39,528 nucleotides of DNA. Origin: Neisseria sp. (GTDB lineage: Bacteria > Pseudomonadota > Gammaproteobacteria > Burkholderiales > Neisseriaceae). Under the pieces are notes generated by a model. The model saw only the letters and a list, made by a program, of their open reading frames with translations. It made no database searches and was not told where the DNA came from. The position numbers and the translations under genes are program-made. Below are positions 15,813 through 25,099 of this stretch, one piece after another (position 1 is the first letter of the stretch; every line of letters begins with the position of its first letter). Location of the stretch: the NCBI RefSeq assembly GCF_030523955.1, contig NZ_JAUNHL010000025.1, positions 1 through 39,528 of the forward strand, given 5' to 3'.

Positions 15813-16859
15813 TCAAGGTAATGTGATTTCTTTATAGGGTTCTAAGTTTAAAATATACCGAATCCAATTTGAAAAACTGTATTTTTCCTTAATATCAGGG
15901 TCAATAGGCATATAAGGTTTACGCATAAACGCTTCTATTCCCTCTAAATCCTGACCATCCCAAATAAAAATATTATTGGGATGATAAAAATCATAATGCG
16001 CAACTTCTACATTGGTAGTGATCAGTTTTTTTCCATACCCCAAGGCTTCAAATACTCGAAAAGACAAACCCGTGTGATCCGAGGTAACAAAATCAATTAA
16101 TGCTTTTGCCTTATGAACAGCTTTTAAATTATCCTGAAATTCCCTAATCTGATGAATCAGTTTAATGTTTGCTACTCCTGCATATTCTTGACTAAGCTTA
16201 GGAATATCCTTTTCCTTACAAACAATATTAAAATCCAATTGCCAACCATTACTTTTTGCTAATTGGCCAAATTTAATAATGACGTCTTTTCTATCCGGCA
16301 AATGACTACCTATGAAATAAAAGTCGGAAGTAACCGCATTATCTTCCACAAGATAATCCAGATAAAAATTAGTGATCGGCAACAATTTATCTGATTTTTG
16401 GTACAAATCTTTCGGATCAAAAACATAGAACCGATCAAACCATTGCAAGTTTTGCCATATTCTTGGAAATCTATTCATTCCATCCCATTGGTAGGCAACC
16501 ATATCCTTTTTGATATATGAACGGATATCATTTAAAAACGCTTCCGACCAAATATCTGCGCGAATAAAAAGCGCATAATCAACTCCGCCTGTTTCACTTA
16601 AATATTGAAAAACTTTTTGAAATTGAGAAGTTTTTTGAAACACTTTGGATTTCAAATTATGTTTTGCACTTTTATCCTGCAAAATATATTGTCTAAATTT
16701 GGTTTGCAGTCTTTTGATTATGGAAGGATAAACAAACAACTCTTCATCATATGCCAAGGTAATCACATGAAATCCATTGAATTTCAAATTTTCCTCAATA
16801 GCTTTGTAGATACCAAAATTGGCAGGCATCACCAGAAGAATACTTTTTTGTTTATTCAT
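15813..16859 (-). CDS. Putative glycosyltransferase (paralogue 2)
   Basis: The 348-residue protein has no signal peptide and the character of a GT-B-like glycosyltransferase. It has an N-terminal ILLVMPANFGIYKAIEENLK segment, a central YVFDPKDL region, and a C-terminal nucleotide-sugar-type region (DFVTSDHTGLSFRVFEALGY, GKKLITTN, then NIFIWDG). The ExLGxGK-like stretch recalls the donor-binding part of CgeB-like or Glyco_trans_1_2 proteins. It is clearly homologous to the gene directly upstream, and its ATG overlaps that gene's TAA by 8 bp (ATGAATAA), so the two are translated together. Base composition is strikingly AT-rich next to the fab genes, which suggests acquisition by transfer. Acceptor and sugar are unknown; surface LOS or capsule is a reasonable guess. 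Confidence 0.6.
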   Translation of the reverse strand: MNKQKSILLVMPANFGIYKAIEENLKFNGFHVITLAYDEELFVYPSIIKRLQTKFRQYILQDKSAKHNLKSKVFQKTSQFQKVFQYLSETGGVDYALFIRADIWSEAFLNDIRSYIKKDMVAYQWDGMNRFPRIWQNLQWFDRFYVFDPKDLYQKSDKLLPITNFYLDYLVEDNAVTSDFYFIGSHLPDRKDVIIKFGQLAKSNGWQLDFNIVCKEKDIPKLSQEYAGVANIKLIHQIREFQDNLKAVHKAKALIDFVTSDHTGLSFRVFEALGYGKKLITTNVEVAHYDFYHPNNIFIWDGQDLEGIEAFMRKPYMPIDPDIKEKYSFSNWIRYILNLEPYKEITLP

Positions 16860-17889
16860 GCTCTGCCTCGATTGGCAAATCCATTTTGATATAGGGCGAT
16901 TGATTCAAGACATAGCGTATCCAATTACCAAAGCTGTATTTCTGTTTGATCTCTGCCGTTGGCATCTGGTAGGGTTTAGCTAAGAATTCATCCAAACCAT
17001 TTAAATCCGAACCATTCCAGACGAAAATATTGTCGGAACAATAAAAATCGTAAGTGCTAACGGCTGTATTGGTAGTAATGAGCTTTTTGTTATTGGCCAA
17101 TGCCTCAAACACCCGAAATGACAACCCTTTGTGATCGCTGCTGACAAAGTCAAGCAACACACGGGCTTTAGATGCACGTTGCACATTTTCATTAAAATCC
17201 AAGCAGTCCTTTATCAACTTGATATTAGATCCGGGATAATATTGCCGCCCCCTTTTTTCAGCATATTTCCATAATATGTTTAAGTCCATGGTATATCCGT
17301 TTTCAGCAGCATAACGGGCAAAAGCGTTTATACTGCTTACTCTGGAAAGATCATGTACACCGGTGAAATAAAAATCGTATTCAGATTTCGGAAAAGAAAC
17401 ATCAAGATGGTCGAAATAGAAATTGCTAGTGGTTAGAATACCTCTATCCTGATCAGCATCCTTGGGATCGAACGCAAAAAAACGGTCAAATTCTACAATC
17501 AGTGCCTCCATGTCCGGAAAACGATTTAGACCATCGCATTGATAATTCACTACGATTTGCCGTGTCTGCTTACGAATAAATTGTATGAATTCACGACTGT
17601 AAATATCGCCGCTGATAAACAAGGCATAATCAAGGCCGCCTGATTTAGCGATTTTAGTAGCAATTTTATTTTGCAACGCTTGCCATTTGATTTTCTTTTT
17701 GGTAATTGTGTCTTTGTAGATCAGCTTACGATATTTGGCGTAAAGGTTTGTTTTCAAAGAAGGATAACGAAAATCTATATCGTCATACACGATATTGATA
17801 ACATTGAAGCCGTGGTGATGCAGCGCTGCCTCAATCAGTTGGTCGAGTCTAGCAATTTTAGGCATTGCCAGTAAGATTGTTTTTCTCAT
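16852..17889 (-). CDS. Putative glycosyltransferase (paralogue 1)
   Basis: The 345-residue paralogue of the next gene has matching blocks throughout: ILLAMPKIARLDQLIEAALH, YPSLKTNLYAKYRKLIYKD, GGLDYALFISGDIYS, FAFDPKDADQ, DFVSSDHKGLSFRVFEALAN and KYSFGNWIRYVLNQSPY. The shared DF-S-DH-GLSFRVFEAL block is the best candidate for the nucleotide-sugar site. The start is ATG 17889; the TTG two codons earlier is possible, and no strong ribosome-binding site is visible. AT-rich like its partner. Together the pair forms a two-gene unit inserted between fabD and fabG, with repeat elements on its upstream side. Confidence 0.6.
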   Translation of the reverse strand: MRKTILLAMPKIARLDQLIEAALHHHGFNVINIVYDDIDFRYPSLKTNLYAKYRKLIYKDTITKKKIKWQALQNKIATKIAKSGGLDYALFISGDIYSREFIQFIRKQTRQIVVNYQCDGLNRFPDMEALIVEFDRFFAFDPKDADQDRGILTTSNFYFDHLDVSFPKSEYDFYFTGVHDLSRVSSINAFARYAAENGYTMDLNILWKYAEKRGRQYYPGSNIKLIKDCLDFNENVQRASKARVLLDFVSSDHKGLSFRVFEALANNKKLITTNTAVSTYDFYCSDNIFVWNGSDLNGLDEFLAKPYQMPTAEIKQKYSFGNWIRYVLNQSPYIKMDLPIEAEHE

Positions 17890-17959
17890 ACGCAAGTTAA
17901 ATTTTATTTATTTTAAGACGACCTTTTTACCAATAAAGGCCATTCTACAATATCTTTGA

Positions 17960-18226
17960 TATGAATTATCTTAACTTCGCCATGGCGTTACTGCGGTTTG
18001 CGATAATGCTGTAAAGTCTGTGCTTGCTGTTTAAGGGCTGCGACAATTAACGCAACGTTGGTATTTTGGGTCAAAATACCTCGTCTGCGGCATTCAAAAA
18101 TGCTCATAAGGTATGCAATCTTGCTACACTTCTTGGCCTGTATACGCGATTTTTGCTGTAAATAAACCACTTCGCCGGTTAATTGCCGACAGTCCCTAGT
18201 ATCGAAAATTAATTTAATCCACAATA
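17960..18226. repeat. CREE interrupted by a MITE-like element
   Basis: A Correia-like left half (TTAACTTCGCCATGGCGTTA up to GTGCTTGCTG, about 17960-18030) and a right half (GTATCGAAAATTAATTTAAT to 18226) are separated by about 169 bp (18031-18199). The insert has TTAAGGG and CCCTAG ends and GACAATTAACGCAACG and TTCGCCGGTTAATTG, an inverted, degraded copy of the 160-bp element. No gene is present. Confidence 0.65.
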
Positions 18227-18235
18227 AATTGATAA

Positions 18236-19162
18236 TTAATGCGCCTCAATAAACGCAGCCACCTGCTCCGAGTTGGTCAGCGCCGTACACACCGCCTCTT
18301 TATTGATGCGCTTGGCCAAACCGGCCAATACTTTGCCCGGGCCGCATTCGGCCGATTCGGCCATACCCTCGCTCACCAGCGTATTAACGGTTTCCGTCCA
18401 GCGTACCGGGCTGTAAAGCTGGCGCACCAAAGCGTCTTTAATTTTATCGGCATCATCGTAAGCGGCCACATCGGCATTGTGAATCACTCTGATCTGCGGC
18501 GTTCTGACCTCCACTTCGTTCAATGCTTGCGCCAGTTTTTCTGCCGCAGGCTTCATGAGGCTGCAATGCGAGGGCACCGACACCGGCAGCGGTAAGGCCC
18601 GTTTGGCACCAGCTGCTTTTGCTGCTTCCATCGCCCGTTCAACCGCCGCTACATTACCGGCAATCACCACTTGGCCGGGCGAATTGAAATTCACCGCCTC
18701 CACTACTTCTCCTTGCGCCGCTTGCGCACAAATCTCTTTCAATTGCTCGTCTTCCAGCCCCAGAATCGCCGCCATCGCGCCTACGCCTTGCGGCACGGAG
18801 CTTTGCATCAGCTCGGCACGCAAGCGGACCAGTTTAACCGCATCGGCAAAATCCAGCGCGCCGGCGGCCACCAATGCGCTGTATTCGCCCAAGCTGTGGC
18901 CGGCCACAACGGTGGGCGCTTTGCCGCCTGCCGCCAAATAAGCGCGGTAGGTAGCGACACCTGCCGCCAGCATCAACGGTTGGGTATTCACGGTGTGTCC
19001 GATGATTTCGGCATCTTCGCCGTTCATCATGGCCCACAAATCCTCGCCGAGCGCGGCTGATGCTTCGTCAAAAGTCGTTTTAACCACGGATACGCCGTCA
19101 AAACCGCTCATCATATTCAGGCTCTGCGAACCTTGGCCGGGAAAGAAAAAAGCAAATGACAT
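18236..19162 (-). CDS. fabD: Malonyl-CoA:ACP transacylase
   Basis: FabD loads malonyl groups from CoA onto acyl carrier protein. The 308-residue enzyme starts MSFAFFFPGQGSQSLNMM, has the nucleophile elbow GHSLGEYSA with S90 and the catalytic histidine in VSVPSHCSLM (H199), and keeps PVRWTETV and ECGPGKVL near the C-terminus. I chose ATG 19162 because the family always starts just before the FPGQGSQ motif and AGAGGA lies upstream; the longer open frame would add unrelated residues. It stands in a broken-up fab cluster, with a Wzy-like gene and a membrane-protein remnant upstream and glycosyltransferase-like genes downstream. Confidence 0.96.
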   Translation of the reverse strand: MSFAFFFPGQGSQSLNMMSGFDGVSVVKTTFDEASAALGEDLWAMMNGEDAEIIGHTVNTQPLMLAAGVATYRAYLAAGGKAPTVVAGHSLGEYSALVAAGALDFADAVKLVRLRAELMQSSVPQGVGAMAAILGLEDEQLKEICAQAAQGEVVEAVNFNSPGQVVIAGNVAAVERAMEAAKAAGAKRALPLPVSVPSHCSLMKPAAEKLAQALNEVEVRTPQIRVIHNADVAAYDDADKIKDALVRQLYSPVRWTETVNTLVSEGMAESAECGPGKVLAGLAKRINKEAVCTALTNSEQVAAFIEAH

Positions 19163-19176
19163 AAGACAATATTCCT

Positions 19177-19400
19177 CTAATTTTTCAACATCGCCAACCA
19201 AGGGTGGTCGGCAAGAAAGATTAATAATACATAAGTAAGCACTAAATTGGCCAGTGCCGCCAAGCCAAACGATATTCGGCAACCTTTTTTGAGTGCCCCA
19301 CATAATACAATAAGGGCAGCACCAGCAAGCCACCGGCGTGCAGTTGTTTGGCAATAACCTTTACCCCATAATATTGTCTGTTATTTTCCAAATAAGATTC
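19177..19400 (-). pseudogene. Possible membrane-protein remnant
   Basis: Two overlapping minus-strand frames read like pieces of a membrane protein: VIAKQLHAGGLLVLPLLYYV, GHSKKVAEYRLAWRHW in one, and FGLAALANLVLTYVLLIFLA, DHPWLAML up to a TAG at 19177 in the other. A single frameshift near 19250 could join them. Neither has a start. It lies between fabD and the Wzy-like gene and may be the tail of a former flippase or glycan gene. This is a weak call. Confidence 0.3.
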
Positions 19401-19407
19401 GGGCTTT

Positions 19408-20319
19408 TTACTTTACAACTCCTTTAAAATAATGATCTGTATTATTTTTTATCATAAAGATCATCGGCAATAAAATCACCCAGATGTAGTCGAATTTTCC
19501 CATGTAGGGATTAGTCGCATTAGCCAGTAAAAAGGAAAGCATACCCATTAGGAAGATGAATAAAACAAAAACTGCACAACCTGAGATCAGCCAAACCAAG
19601 CTGATCTTGTTTTCAGACTGTCTATATTTGCGTGCGGTTAAAAGTAGCGTCAACACTACCCCTGTGATAACGGCAACAAAGATTCCTCTGCGTCCGGAAA
19701 GAATGGTAGGAATGAGCAAAGTAACAATTCCGACCAAGGACCAAACCCAATAACGCTGTTGGCTGAAAAAAACACCAATACAAAAAGGTAACAGAAACAA
19801 AATCGAAGTCACCGTAGGCAGTGTGAATTTAAAATATTCTCCACGCCCTTCATCCACGACAGCCTTATCGGCATATCGTGCTGATAAAAATTGACTTAAC
19901 GGGTTACCAGGCATGATTACTGTTAATAAGCTATAGAGCGTTAGCAATACACCGACACTCACCGCAGCAACCAACAGTAGTTTTAATAGTTTCTCTGAAT
20001 CGCTTGAACGATAGGCCAATGCAAGTATCAAATAAATTAGCGGATAGATTACTTGGACCGTTAATACAGCAACCGCGCCCGGGTTTCCATTAACAACACC
20101 ATAAAAACTGCCCAGCAGACCCACCAATATCATTACGATTCCGATTAAGGCTCCATTAGCATTAAATTTTTCATTCCGTAGACATAACAGGGTCAATCCG
20201 GTGCAAGACATCACAAAGACCGTTTTGATAGGGACAAAAGTCGAAGGGAGCAAAAGGCAAAAGTATAATAAAAAACCAAGTTGCAAAATCACTAAATTTC
20301 TTATGGTTATTTTTCGCAT
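19408..20319 (-). CDS. Wzy/O-antigen-ligase-like membrane protein, possibly internally shortened
   Basis: The 303-residue protein is almost entirely hydrophobic, with about nine or ten membrane segments. One loop contains SARYADKAVVDEGRGEYFKF, a GRRGIF motif follows TILS, and there is a C-terminal LLANATNPYMGKFDYIWVIL block. These are typical of O-antigen ligase/polymerase (WaaL/Wzy) proteins, which usually have about 400 residues and a large periplasmic loop before the last helices. Here the loop is missing: two helices (LVWLISGCAVFVLFIF and MGMLSFLLANA) are nearly fused, so an in-frame deletion is possible. ATG 20319 follows AAAGG. AT-rich and inserted between fabH and fabD. Substrate unknown. 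Confidence 0.6.
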   Translation of the reverse strand: MRKITIRNLVILQLGFLLYFCLLLPSTFVPIKTVFVMSCTGLTLLCLRNEKFNANGALIGIVMILVGLLGSFYGVVNGNPGAVAVLTVQVIYPLIYLILALAYRSSDSEKLLKLLLVAAVSVGVLLTLYSLLTVIMPGNPLSQFLSARYADKAVVDEGRGEYFKFTLPTVTSILFLLPFCIGVFFSQQRYWVWSLVGIVTLLIPTILSGRRGIFVAVITGVVLTLLLTARKYRQSENKISLVWLISGCAVFVLFIFLMGMLSFLLANATNPYMGKFDYIWVILLPMIFMIKNNTDHYFKGVVK

Positions 20320-20554
20320 ACAAAAAACCTTTGTACAAAATCTTAAAAACAAAAAATTCTTATAGAAAATTAATTCTTACAAAGAATTCCCGCATTCAAA
20401 GACTTTAAATACAATGTTTTTTGTTTTTTATTTTATTTTTTAGAAACCTCTTTACTTCATTTTGCCCTTATCAATTTTGGATAGTCTGTTTTTGATTTTA
20501 ATCTGATTTGCTATGTAATATTTTTCATTACGAACGGTAATCAAATACCTTCAA

Positions 20555-21514
20555 TTAATATTTCACCAATACCGCACCCCAAGCAAAGCCGCCACCTATG
20601 CCTTCCAGCAGCAATGTTTGGCCCCGTTTGATCTGTCCGGCTTTAATGGCTGTATCCATAGCCAAAGGAATGGAAGCTGCCGAAGTATTGCCGTGATCCT
20701 GAACGGTTAACACCACACGATCCATGCCTATACCAAGATGCTTGGCGGTACTCTCGATAATACGTTTGTTCGCTTGATGCGGCACAATCCAATCCACATC
20801 ATCGGTACTCATGCCGGCTTCCCGCAACACATCTTCCGCAGCCTGCGATAAGGTTTTTACGGCAAATTTAAACACGGCCTGTCCGTCCATTTTTAAAAAC
20901 GGCGAGCCGACGATTTCGCCGTTAGCCATTTGCGCGGGCACGTTGAGCATATCCAAATAACTGCCGTCGGCCTGCAATTTGCTATGCACAATACCCGGCT
21001 CGTCGGATGCGCCGAGTACCACCGCACCCGCACCGTCGCCGAATAATACGCAGGTAGTCCGATCGTTCCAATCCATAATACGGCTGAAAATTTCGGCGCC
21101 AATCACCAATGCTTTTTTCGACATGCCGCTTTTGATATAGGCATTGGCAGTACTAATGGCATACATAAAACCGGCACACACCGCCTGAACATCGAATGCC
21201 GGGCAACCGCCTATACCGAGTTTGTGCTGCACCATAGTAGCTGTAGCCGGAAACTGCATATCCGGTGTGGCGGTGGCAACGATGATCAAATCGATTTCGG
21301 CAGCATCCACGCCGGCATCAGCCAATGCAGCTTTGGCCGCATGTACGGCCAAATCGCTGGTTTTTTCATTATCGGCGGCAATGTGCCGGTTTTTAATACC
21401 GGTACGCGTACTGATCCATTCGTCGGAAGTATCGACAAATTTGGCCAAGTCTTCGTTGCTGACGCGTTTGGCAGGCAGATAACTGCCCGTTCCAAGAATT
21501 TTTGCATACTGCAT
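20555..21514 (-). CDS. fabH: 3-oxoacyl-ACP synthase III
   Basis: FabH condenses acetyl-CoA with malonyl-ACP to start fatty-acid synthesis. The 319-residue protein has the full catalytic triad: C113 in [13 protein letters not shown]246 in IVPHQANKR and N276 in [11 protein letters not shown]. The C-terminal [13 protein letters not shown] is characteristic. The start is [14 protein letters not shown] at ATG 21514 with AAAGG upstream. plsX lies 128 bp upstream on the same strand, as in many bacteria. fabD, which normally follows directly, is displaced by a Wzy-like gene. Confidence 0.97.
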   Translation of the reverse strand: MQYAKILGTGSYLPAKRVSNEDLAKFVDTSDEWISTRTGIKNRHIAADNEKTSDLAVHAAKAALADAGVDAAEIDLIIVATATPDMQFPATATMVQHKLGIGGCPAFDVQAVCAGFMYAISTANAYIKSGMSKKALVIGAEIFSRIMDWNDRTTCVLFGDGAGAVVLGASDEPGIVHSKLQADGSYLDMLNVPAQMANGEIVGSPFLKMDGQAVFKFAVKTLSQAAEDVLREAGMSTDDVDWIVPHQANKRIIESTAKHLGIGMDRVVLTVQDHGNTSAASIPLAMDTAIKAGQIKRGQTLLLEGIGGGFAWGAVLVKY

Positions 21515-21642
21515 GGCTAGCGGCCTTTTATGGGTTGTTATTTTAGAATAATCGTATTGTATTCAATCTATAAGATTCGCTCAATCTAAATTAGAGCATC
21601 ACCTCTCTGGCTTTTTGTCGACGGTAAAGAGCCCATAAATAC

Positions 21643-22710
21643 TCAGCCGATATTATCAGCAATAGCCGTGTGCTCGGTTTCTATTTTCTGTTCAGCCAAC
21701 ACCGCCAGTTGCGCCGCGACACCTTGTTCTATTTTAGTCAAACTGTCAGCTTTGGCTTCGTGATACGCCTCTTCCAGCGCATAACTGAAGCCTGCCGCAT
21801 CGGTACCGCCGTGGCTTTTTACGACAACCCCGCGCAAACCGAGAAAAATCGCTCCGTTGAAACGGCGGGGATCAAAACGGCTTTTCAGACTTTTGAGCGA
21901 AGGCATAGCCAACAAGGCGGCTGCTTTGTTTAACAAACTGCCGCCAAACTCTTCTTTAAGTTTGGTTCCCAGAAATTTCACTACGCCTTCAATGGTTTTT
22001 AACGCAATATTGCCGACAAAACCATCCGCCACCACCACATCGACATCATCACGAAAAATACCGTTGCCCTCAACATTGCCGATAAAATTCAATTTACTGG
22101 CTTTCAAGAATTTGAAGGTCTGTTTGACGGTATCATTTCCTTTAATGTCTTCGGTGCCTACGTTCAGCAAACCGATACGGGGCTGCCCTTTTTCAGGATG
22201 CAGTGCCTGCACCAATTCGCTTCCGAGTACGGCAAACTGCACCAGCTGTTCGGCGGTACAATCGACATTACCCCCCAAATCCAGCATCAGCGTCATGTGG
22301 TCATTGCTCGGAGAGGGCAGGAATTTGGCGATTGCCGGTCGCTCGATACCGGGAATGGTTTTCAGCACAAAACGCGCAGTTGCCATCAACGCACCGGTAT
22401 TGCCGGCCGATACCGCCGCCTGCGCCGCCCCATCCTTTACTTGATTAACAGCCACACGCATGGAGGAATCTTTTTTATTTTTCAGCGCCAATTGCGGTGC
22501 TTCGTCCATCTCTACCACTTGGCTTGCATGAACGATATCTATGCGGTCCATCGGCGCGTTTGCGGCAGCCAGAGCAGCTTTAACCTGCGTTTCATCACCC
22601 ACCATAATCAGGCGCACATCGGTTTTTTGCTGTAAGAATGCAACGGCTCCCGGGACGGTAACGTCCAGCCCTGCATCTCCGCCCATCGCATCTACTGCCA
22701 ATGTAATCAT
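21643..22710 (-). CDS. plsX: Phosphate acyltransferase PlsX
   Basis: PlsX converts acyl-ACP to acyl-phosphate, the donor for PlsY in phospholipid synthesis. The 355-residue protein begins MITLAVDAMGGDAGLDVTVP, the family signature. It has the SAGNTGALMA motif, LLNVGTEDIKGND, a DVVVADGFVGNIALK segment and FLGLRGVVVKSHGG. It works at the inner face of the membrane. It precedes fabH. rpmF and yceD, which usually lie directly upstream, are 2.6 kb away, separated by patA and a phosphoribosyltransferase gene. Confidence 0.96.
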   Translation of the reverse strand: MITLAVDAMGGDAGLDVTVPGAVAFLQQKTDVRLIMVGDETQVKAALAAANAPMDRIDIVHASQVVEMDEAPQLALKNKKDSSMRVAVNQVKDGAAQAAVSAGNTGALMATARFVLKTIPGIERPAIAKFLPSPSNDHMTLMLDLGGNVDCTAEQLVQFAVLGSELVQALHPEKGQPRIGLLNVGTEDIKGNDTVKQTFKFLKASKLNFIGNVEGNGIFRDDVDVVVADGFVGNIALKTIEGVVKFLGTKLKEEFGGSLLNKAAALLAMPSLKSLKSRFDPRRFNGAIFLGLRGVVVKSHGGTDAAGFSYALEEAYHEAKADSLTKIEQGVAAQLAVLAEQKIETEHTAIADNIG

Positions 22711-22752
22711 CTATACTGCCTCCATTACGCTCAATCAAGAAATCAGACAGAA

Positions 22753-22847
22753 TGCCTGTCTGAAAAATCAGTAAACCGTTGTTTCGGTTTTTTTCAAAAT
22801 AAACATTTTAAATAAACAGGATGCCTTTGATACTTTTCAGACAGGCA
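22753..22847. repeat. Uptake-sequence inverted pair with long spacer
   Basis: TGCCTGTCTGAA at 22753-22764 faces its inverted copy at 22836-22847. The 71-base AT-rich spacer makes a terminator hairpin less likely than for the tight pairs. Confidence 0.6.
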
Positions 22848-22899
22848 TCCTCATCGGCTAACCCCGGTCGCCACTACCCATTTGGTACAAATCGGGGCT

Positions 22900-23445
22900 T
22901 TAATCGATGTGTTTGTCAGCCGCCCAACCGACCGAGGCCGCCAAACGGTTATGCTCGTCAATATCGTCGGCATCCCAAGGATAGTTAATCCAAGCATCCC
23001 CCAGCGTAATGCCGCTGTAATACGGCAAACCTTCCGGCAACTTACCTTTTTTCGGCTTGATTTTCTCATGCAAAACCGCCACGCCGATGGTATTAAATGG
23101 TTCTTTTTTCAATTCTTTCAGCACAAATTCCAACGTTACCCGGCTATCGTCCACTTCGTCCACCACCAAAATATTGCGGCCGACCAAAGTATCCGGCAAG
23201 GGATCGAGCCATTGTACTTTTCTCACCTCATCGGCCGTTTTGCCGCAGGTTTCCGAATCATAATAAGCCGTTGTCACCGCATAAACCGGAATATCGAGGA
23301 AACAGCGCAAGATACGCGCAGGAATAAACCCGCCGCCGCCAATGGCTACCATCGCATCATATTTTACGCCGTCTTGCTGGATTTTCAGCGCCAAACCGCG
23401 CAATACGCGGTGTATATCATCATAGGTATACCAGACTTTTTCCAT
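22900..23445 (-). CDS. Hypoxanthine/xanthine-type phosphoribosyltransferase
   Basis: This 181-residue type I phosphoribosyltransferase has an N-terminal MVAIGGGGFIPARIL loop and the PRPP-binding signature NILVVDEVDDSRVTLEFVLK, followed by VLHEKIKPKK. It would transfer the phosphoribosyl group of PRPP to a purine base, most likely hypoxanthine, xanthine or guanine, in salvage. ATG 23445 follows AGGTGATGG. The longer upstream open frame covers AT-rich intergenic DNA with uptake sequences and is not used. It is on the same strand as plsX but separated from it by an uptake-sequence pair. Confidence 0.85.
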   Translation of the reverse strand: MEKVWYTYDDIHRVLRGLALKIQQDGVKYDAMVAIGGGGFIPARILRCFLDIPVYAVTTAYYDSETCGKTADEVRKVQWLDPLPDTLVGRNILVVDEVDDSRVTLEFVLKELKKEPFNTIGVAVLHEKIKPKKGKLPEGLPYYSGITLGDAWINYPWDADDIDEHNRLAASVGWAADKHID

Positions 23446-23587
23446 CGTTCCATCACCTGAAAATGGGCACGCCGAGGCAATATGCCCGATTAAAATGAAT
23501 TGCGAAGTATATAACGATAAGCTATATTCGGTATAGGGCTTCCCATTTCCCCTTGTTTTATATTTATTTTTTATATATGAACAACCT

Positions 23588-23624
23588 TTCAGACAGGCAT
23601 TGCACAAAAATATGCCTGTCTGAA
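23588..23624. repeat. Back-to-back uptake sequences
   Basis: An inverted copy (23588-23599) is followed by a direct copy (23613-23624), the opposite order to the terminator-like pairs. They lie in the divergent region between the phosphoribosyltransferase gene and patA. The rest of this 270-bp gap is AT-rich promoter-like DNA without clear boxes. Confidence 0.6.
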
Positions 23625-23716
23625 ACAGAAAGAGGAAATACAGAGTAAGCACCGGCGTTTACCGCAGAACAATGTTTACCGGGCCCCCGTTATCCACTAC
23701 AGAAATGGAGCATTAT

Positions 23717-25069
23717 ATGAGTAACTATCAAGCCATCAGCCAAGATTTGGCCAGAGTGATAGGCTATATCCATGCCGACCAAATCGATGAAGCCGAACAA
23801 AAACGAATCACTCAAGAAACCCTAGAAGCATTTGACCAATACGTTAGCCCAGGTTGGCTGAAATACCGAAAATCGGTCTCCACCGACTCCACCACCCTCG
23901 AATGGCGCGACCACGGCGCTATCTGCGAAAGCTTGGACGGCAAGCAATTTATCGACTGCCTGGGCGGCTTCGGCGTCTTTACTTTCGGCCACCACAACCC
24001 CGAAATCATCAATACCGTCAAAGCGCAGCTAGATCACCAAGCGCTCCACTCCCAAGAACTGCTCGACCCCTTACGCGGCTATCTCGCGCGCACCTTGGCC
24101 GCCATTACCCCCGGCGACCTGCAACACAGCTTTTTCACCAACGGCGGCGCCGAAGCCGTTGAAATGGCACTCAAACTCGCCCGTATCGCCACCGGCAAAA
24201 AATGGTATATCTCCACCGTAAACGGCTTTCACGGCAAATCAATGGGCGCCGTATCCATGACCGGCAAAGGCACTTACCGCGAACCTTACGGACCGATGGT
24301 TCAACACGTACAACACATCGAATACGGCAACGCCGAAGATGCACGCAAAGCCATCCGCAACCTGCAAGCCGCCGGCGAGAGCGTAGCCGCCATGATTGTC
24401 GAACCCATCCAAGGCGAAGCCGGCGTGATTGTACCGCCGCCGGGTTACCTGCAATCCTTACGCGAAATCTGCGACGAATACGGCGTCGTGCTGATTTTCG
24501 ATGAAATTCAGACAGGCATGGCTCGTACCGGCACCATTTGGCGTTGCGAAGCCGAAGGCGTTACCCCCGACATCCTCACTTACGGCAAAGCCTTCGGCGG
24601 CGGCGTAATGCCGATTACCGGCATCATCTGCCGCCCGCACCTCTGGACCCAGCAACTAATCGACAACCCCTGGCTGCTCGGCTCACCCACTTTCGGCGGC
24701 AATCCCGTCTGCGCCGCCGCCGCACTGGCCGCCATCAAATACATGCTGGATAACGACATTGCCGGCGAATGCCGCCACAAAGGCGAGTTAATCAAAAACG
24801 GCCTGAACGACATTCTTGCCAAATACCCCGATTTGGTCAGCGACGTACGCGGCACCGGCCTGATGTTGGCAATTGAATTCGTTGAAACCAAAGTCGGCTA
24901 TGCCGTTGCCAAAGGCATGTTTGCCCGCGGCGTATTAACCGCCGGCACTTTGGTTAACGCAAAAAGTATCCGCATCCAGCCGCCGGCCTTGATTACCGAA
25001 GAACAAATCGCCGCCGTTTTGCAGCACATGGACGCAGCGCTGGCCGATATACGCAATAACGGCTGCTAA
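23717..25069 (+). CDS. patA: Putrescine aminotransferase-like class III aminotransferase
   Basis: This 450-residue PLP-dependent class III aminotransferase closely follows the E. coli PatA/YgjG pattern: YVSPGWLKYRKSV, FIDCLGGFGVFTFGHHNP, LHSQELLDPLRGYLARTLAA, FFTNGGAEAVEMALKLA, VEPIQGEAGVIVPPPGYL, FDEIQTGMARTG, and the Schiff-base lysine in LTYGKAFGGG (K291). Known PatA moves the amino group of putrescine or cadaverine to 2-oxoglutarate. ATG 23717 follows GGAG; upstream ATGs lack a site. A perfect uptake sequence (24507-24518) encodes part of the conserved DEIQTGM motif. Divergent from and unrelated to the ribosomal/fab operon it interrupts. A strong terminator follows. Confidence 0.88.
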   Translation: MSNYQAISQDLARVIGYIHADQIDEAEQKRITQETLEAFDQYVSPGWLKYRKSVSTDSTTLEWRDHGAICESLDGKQFIDCLGGFGVFTFGHHNPEIINTVKAQLDHQALHSQELLDPLRGYLARTLAAITPGDLQHSFFTNGGAEAVEMALKLARIATGKKWYISTVNGFHGKSMGAVSMTGKGTYREPYGPMVQHVQHIEYGNAEDARKAIRNLQAAGESVAAMIVEPIQGEAGVIVPPPGYLQSLREICDEYGVVLIFDEIQTGMARTGTIWRCEAEGVTPDILTYGKAFGGGVMPITGIICRPHLWTQQLIDNPWLLGSPTFGGNPVCAAAALAAIKYMLDNDIAGECRHKGELIKNGLNDILAKYPDLVSDVRGTGLMLAIEFVETKVGYAVAKGMFARGVLTAGTLVNAKSIRIQPPALITEEQIAAVLQHMDAALADIRNNGC

Positions 25070-25099
25070 TCCATCCTAACTACTTCAATAACTAGATCA

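Noticed and set aside
18236-19354. Longer fabD start giving 372 residues
   Set aside because: The extra N-terminal 64 residues are unlike any FabD and overlap a membrane-protein remnant in other frames; the family begins just before FPGQGSQ.
22848-22899. Hairpin-like ATTTG-GTA-CAAAT between CCCCG and CGGGG
   Set aside because: The arms are separated unevenly and no T-run follows on either side, so I did not call it a terminator or riboswitch.
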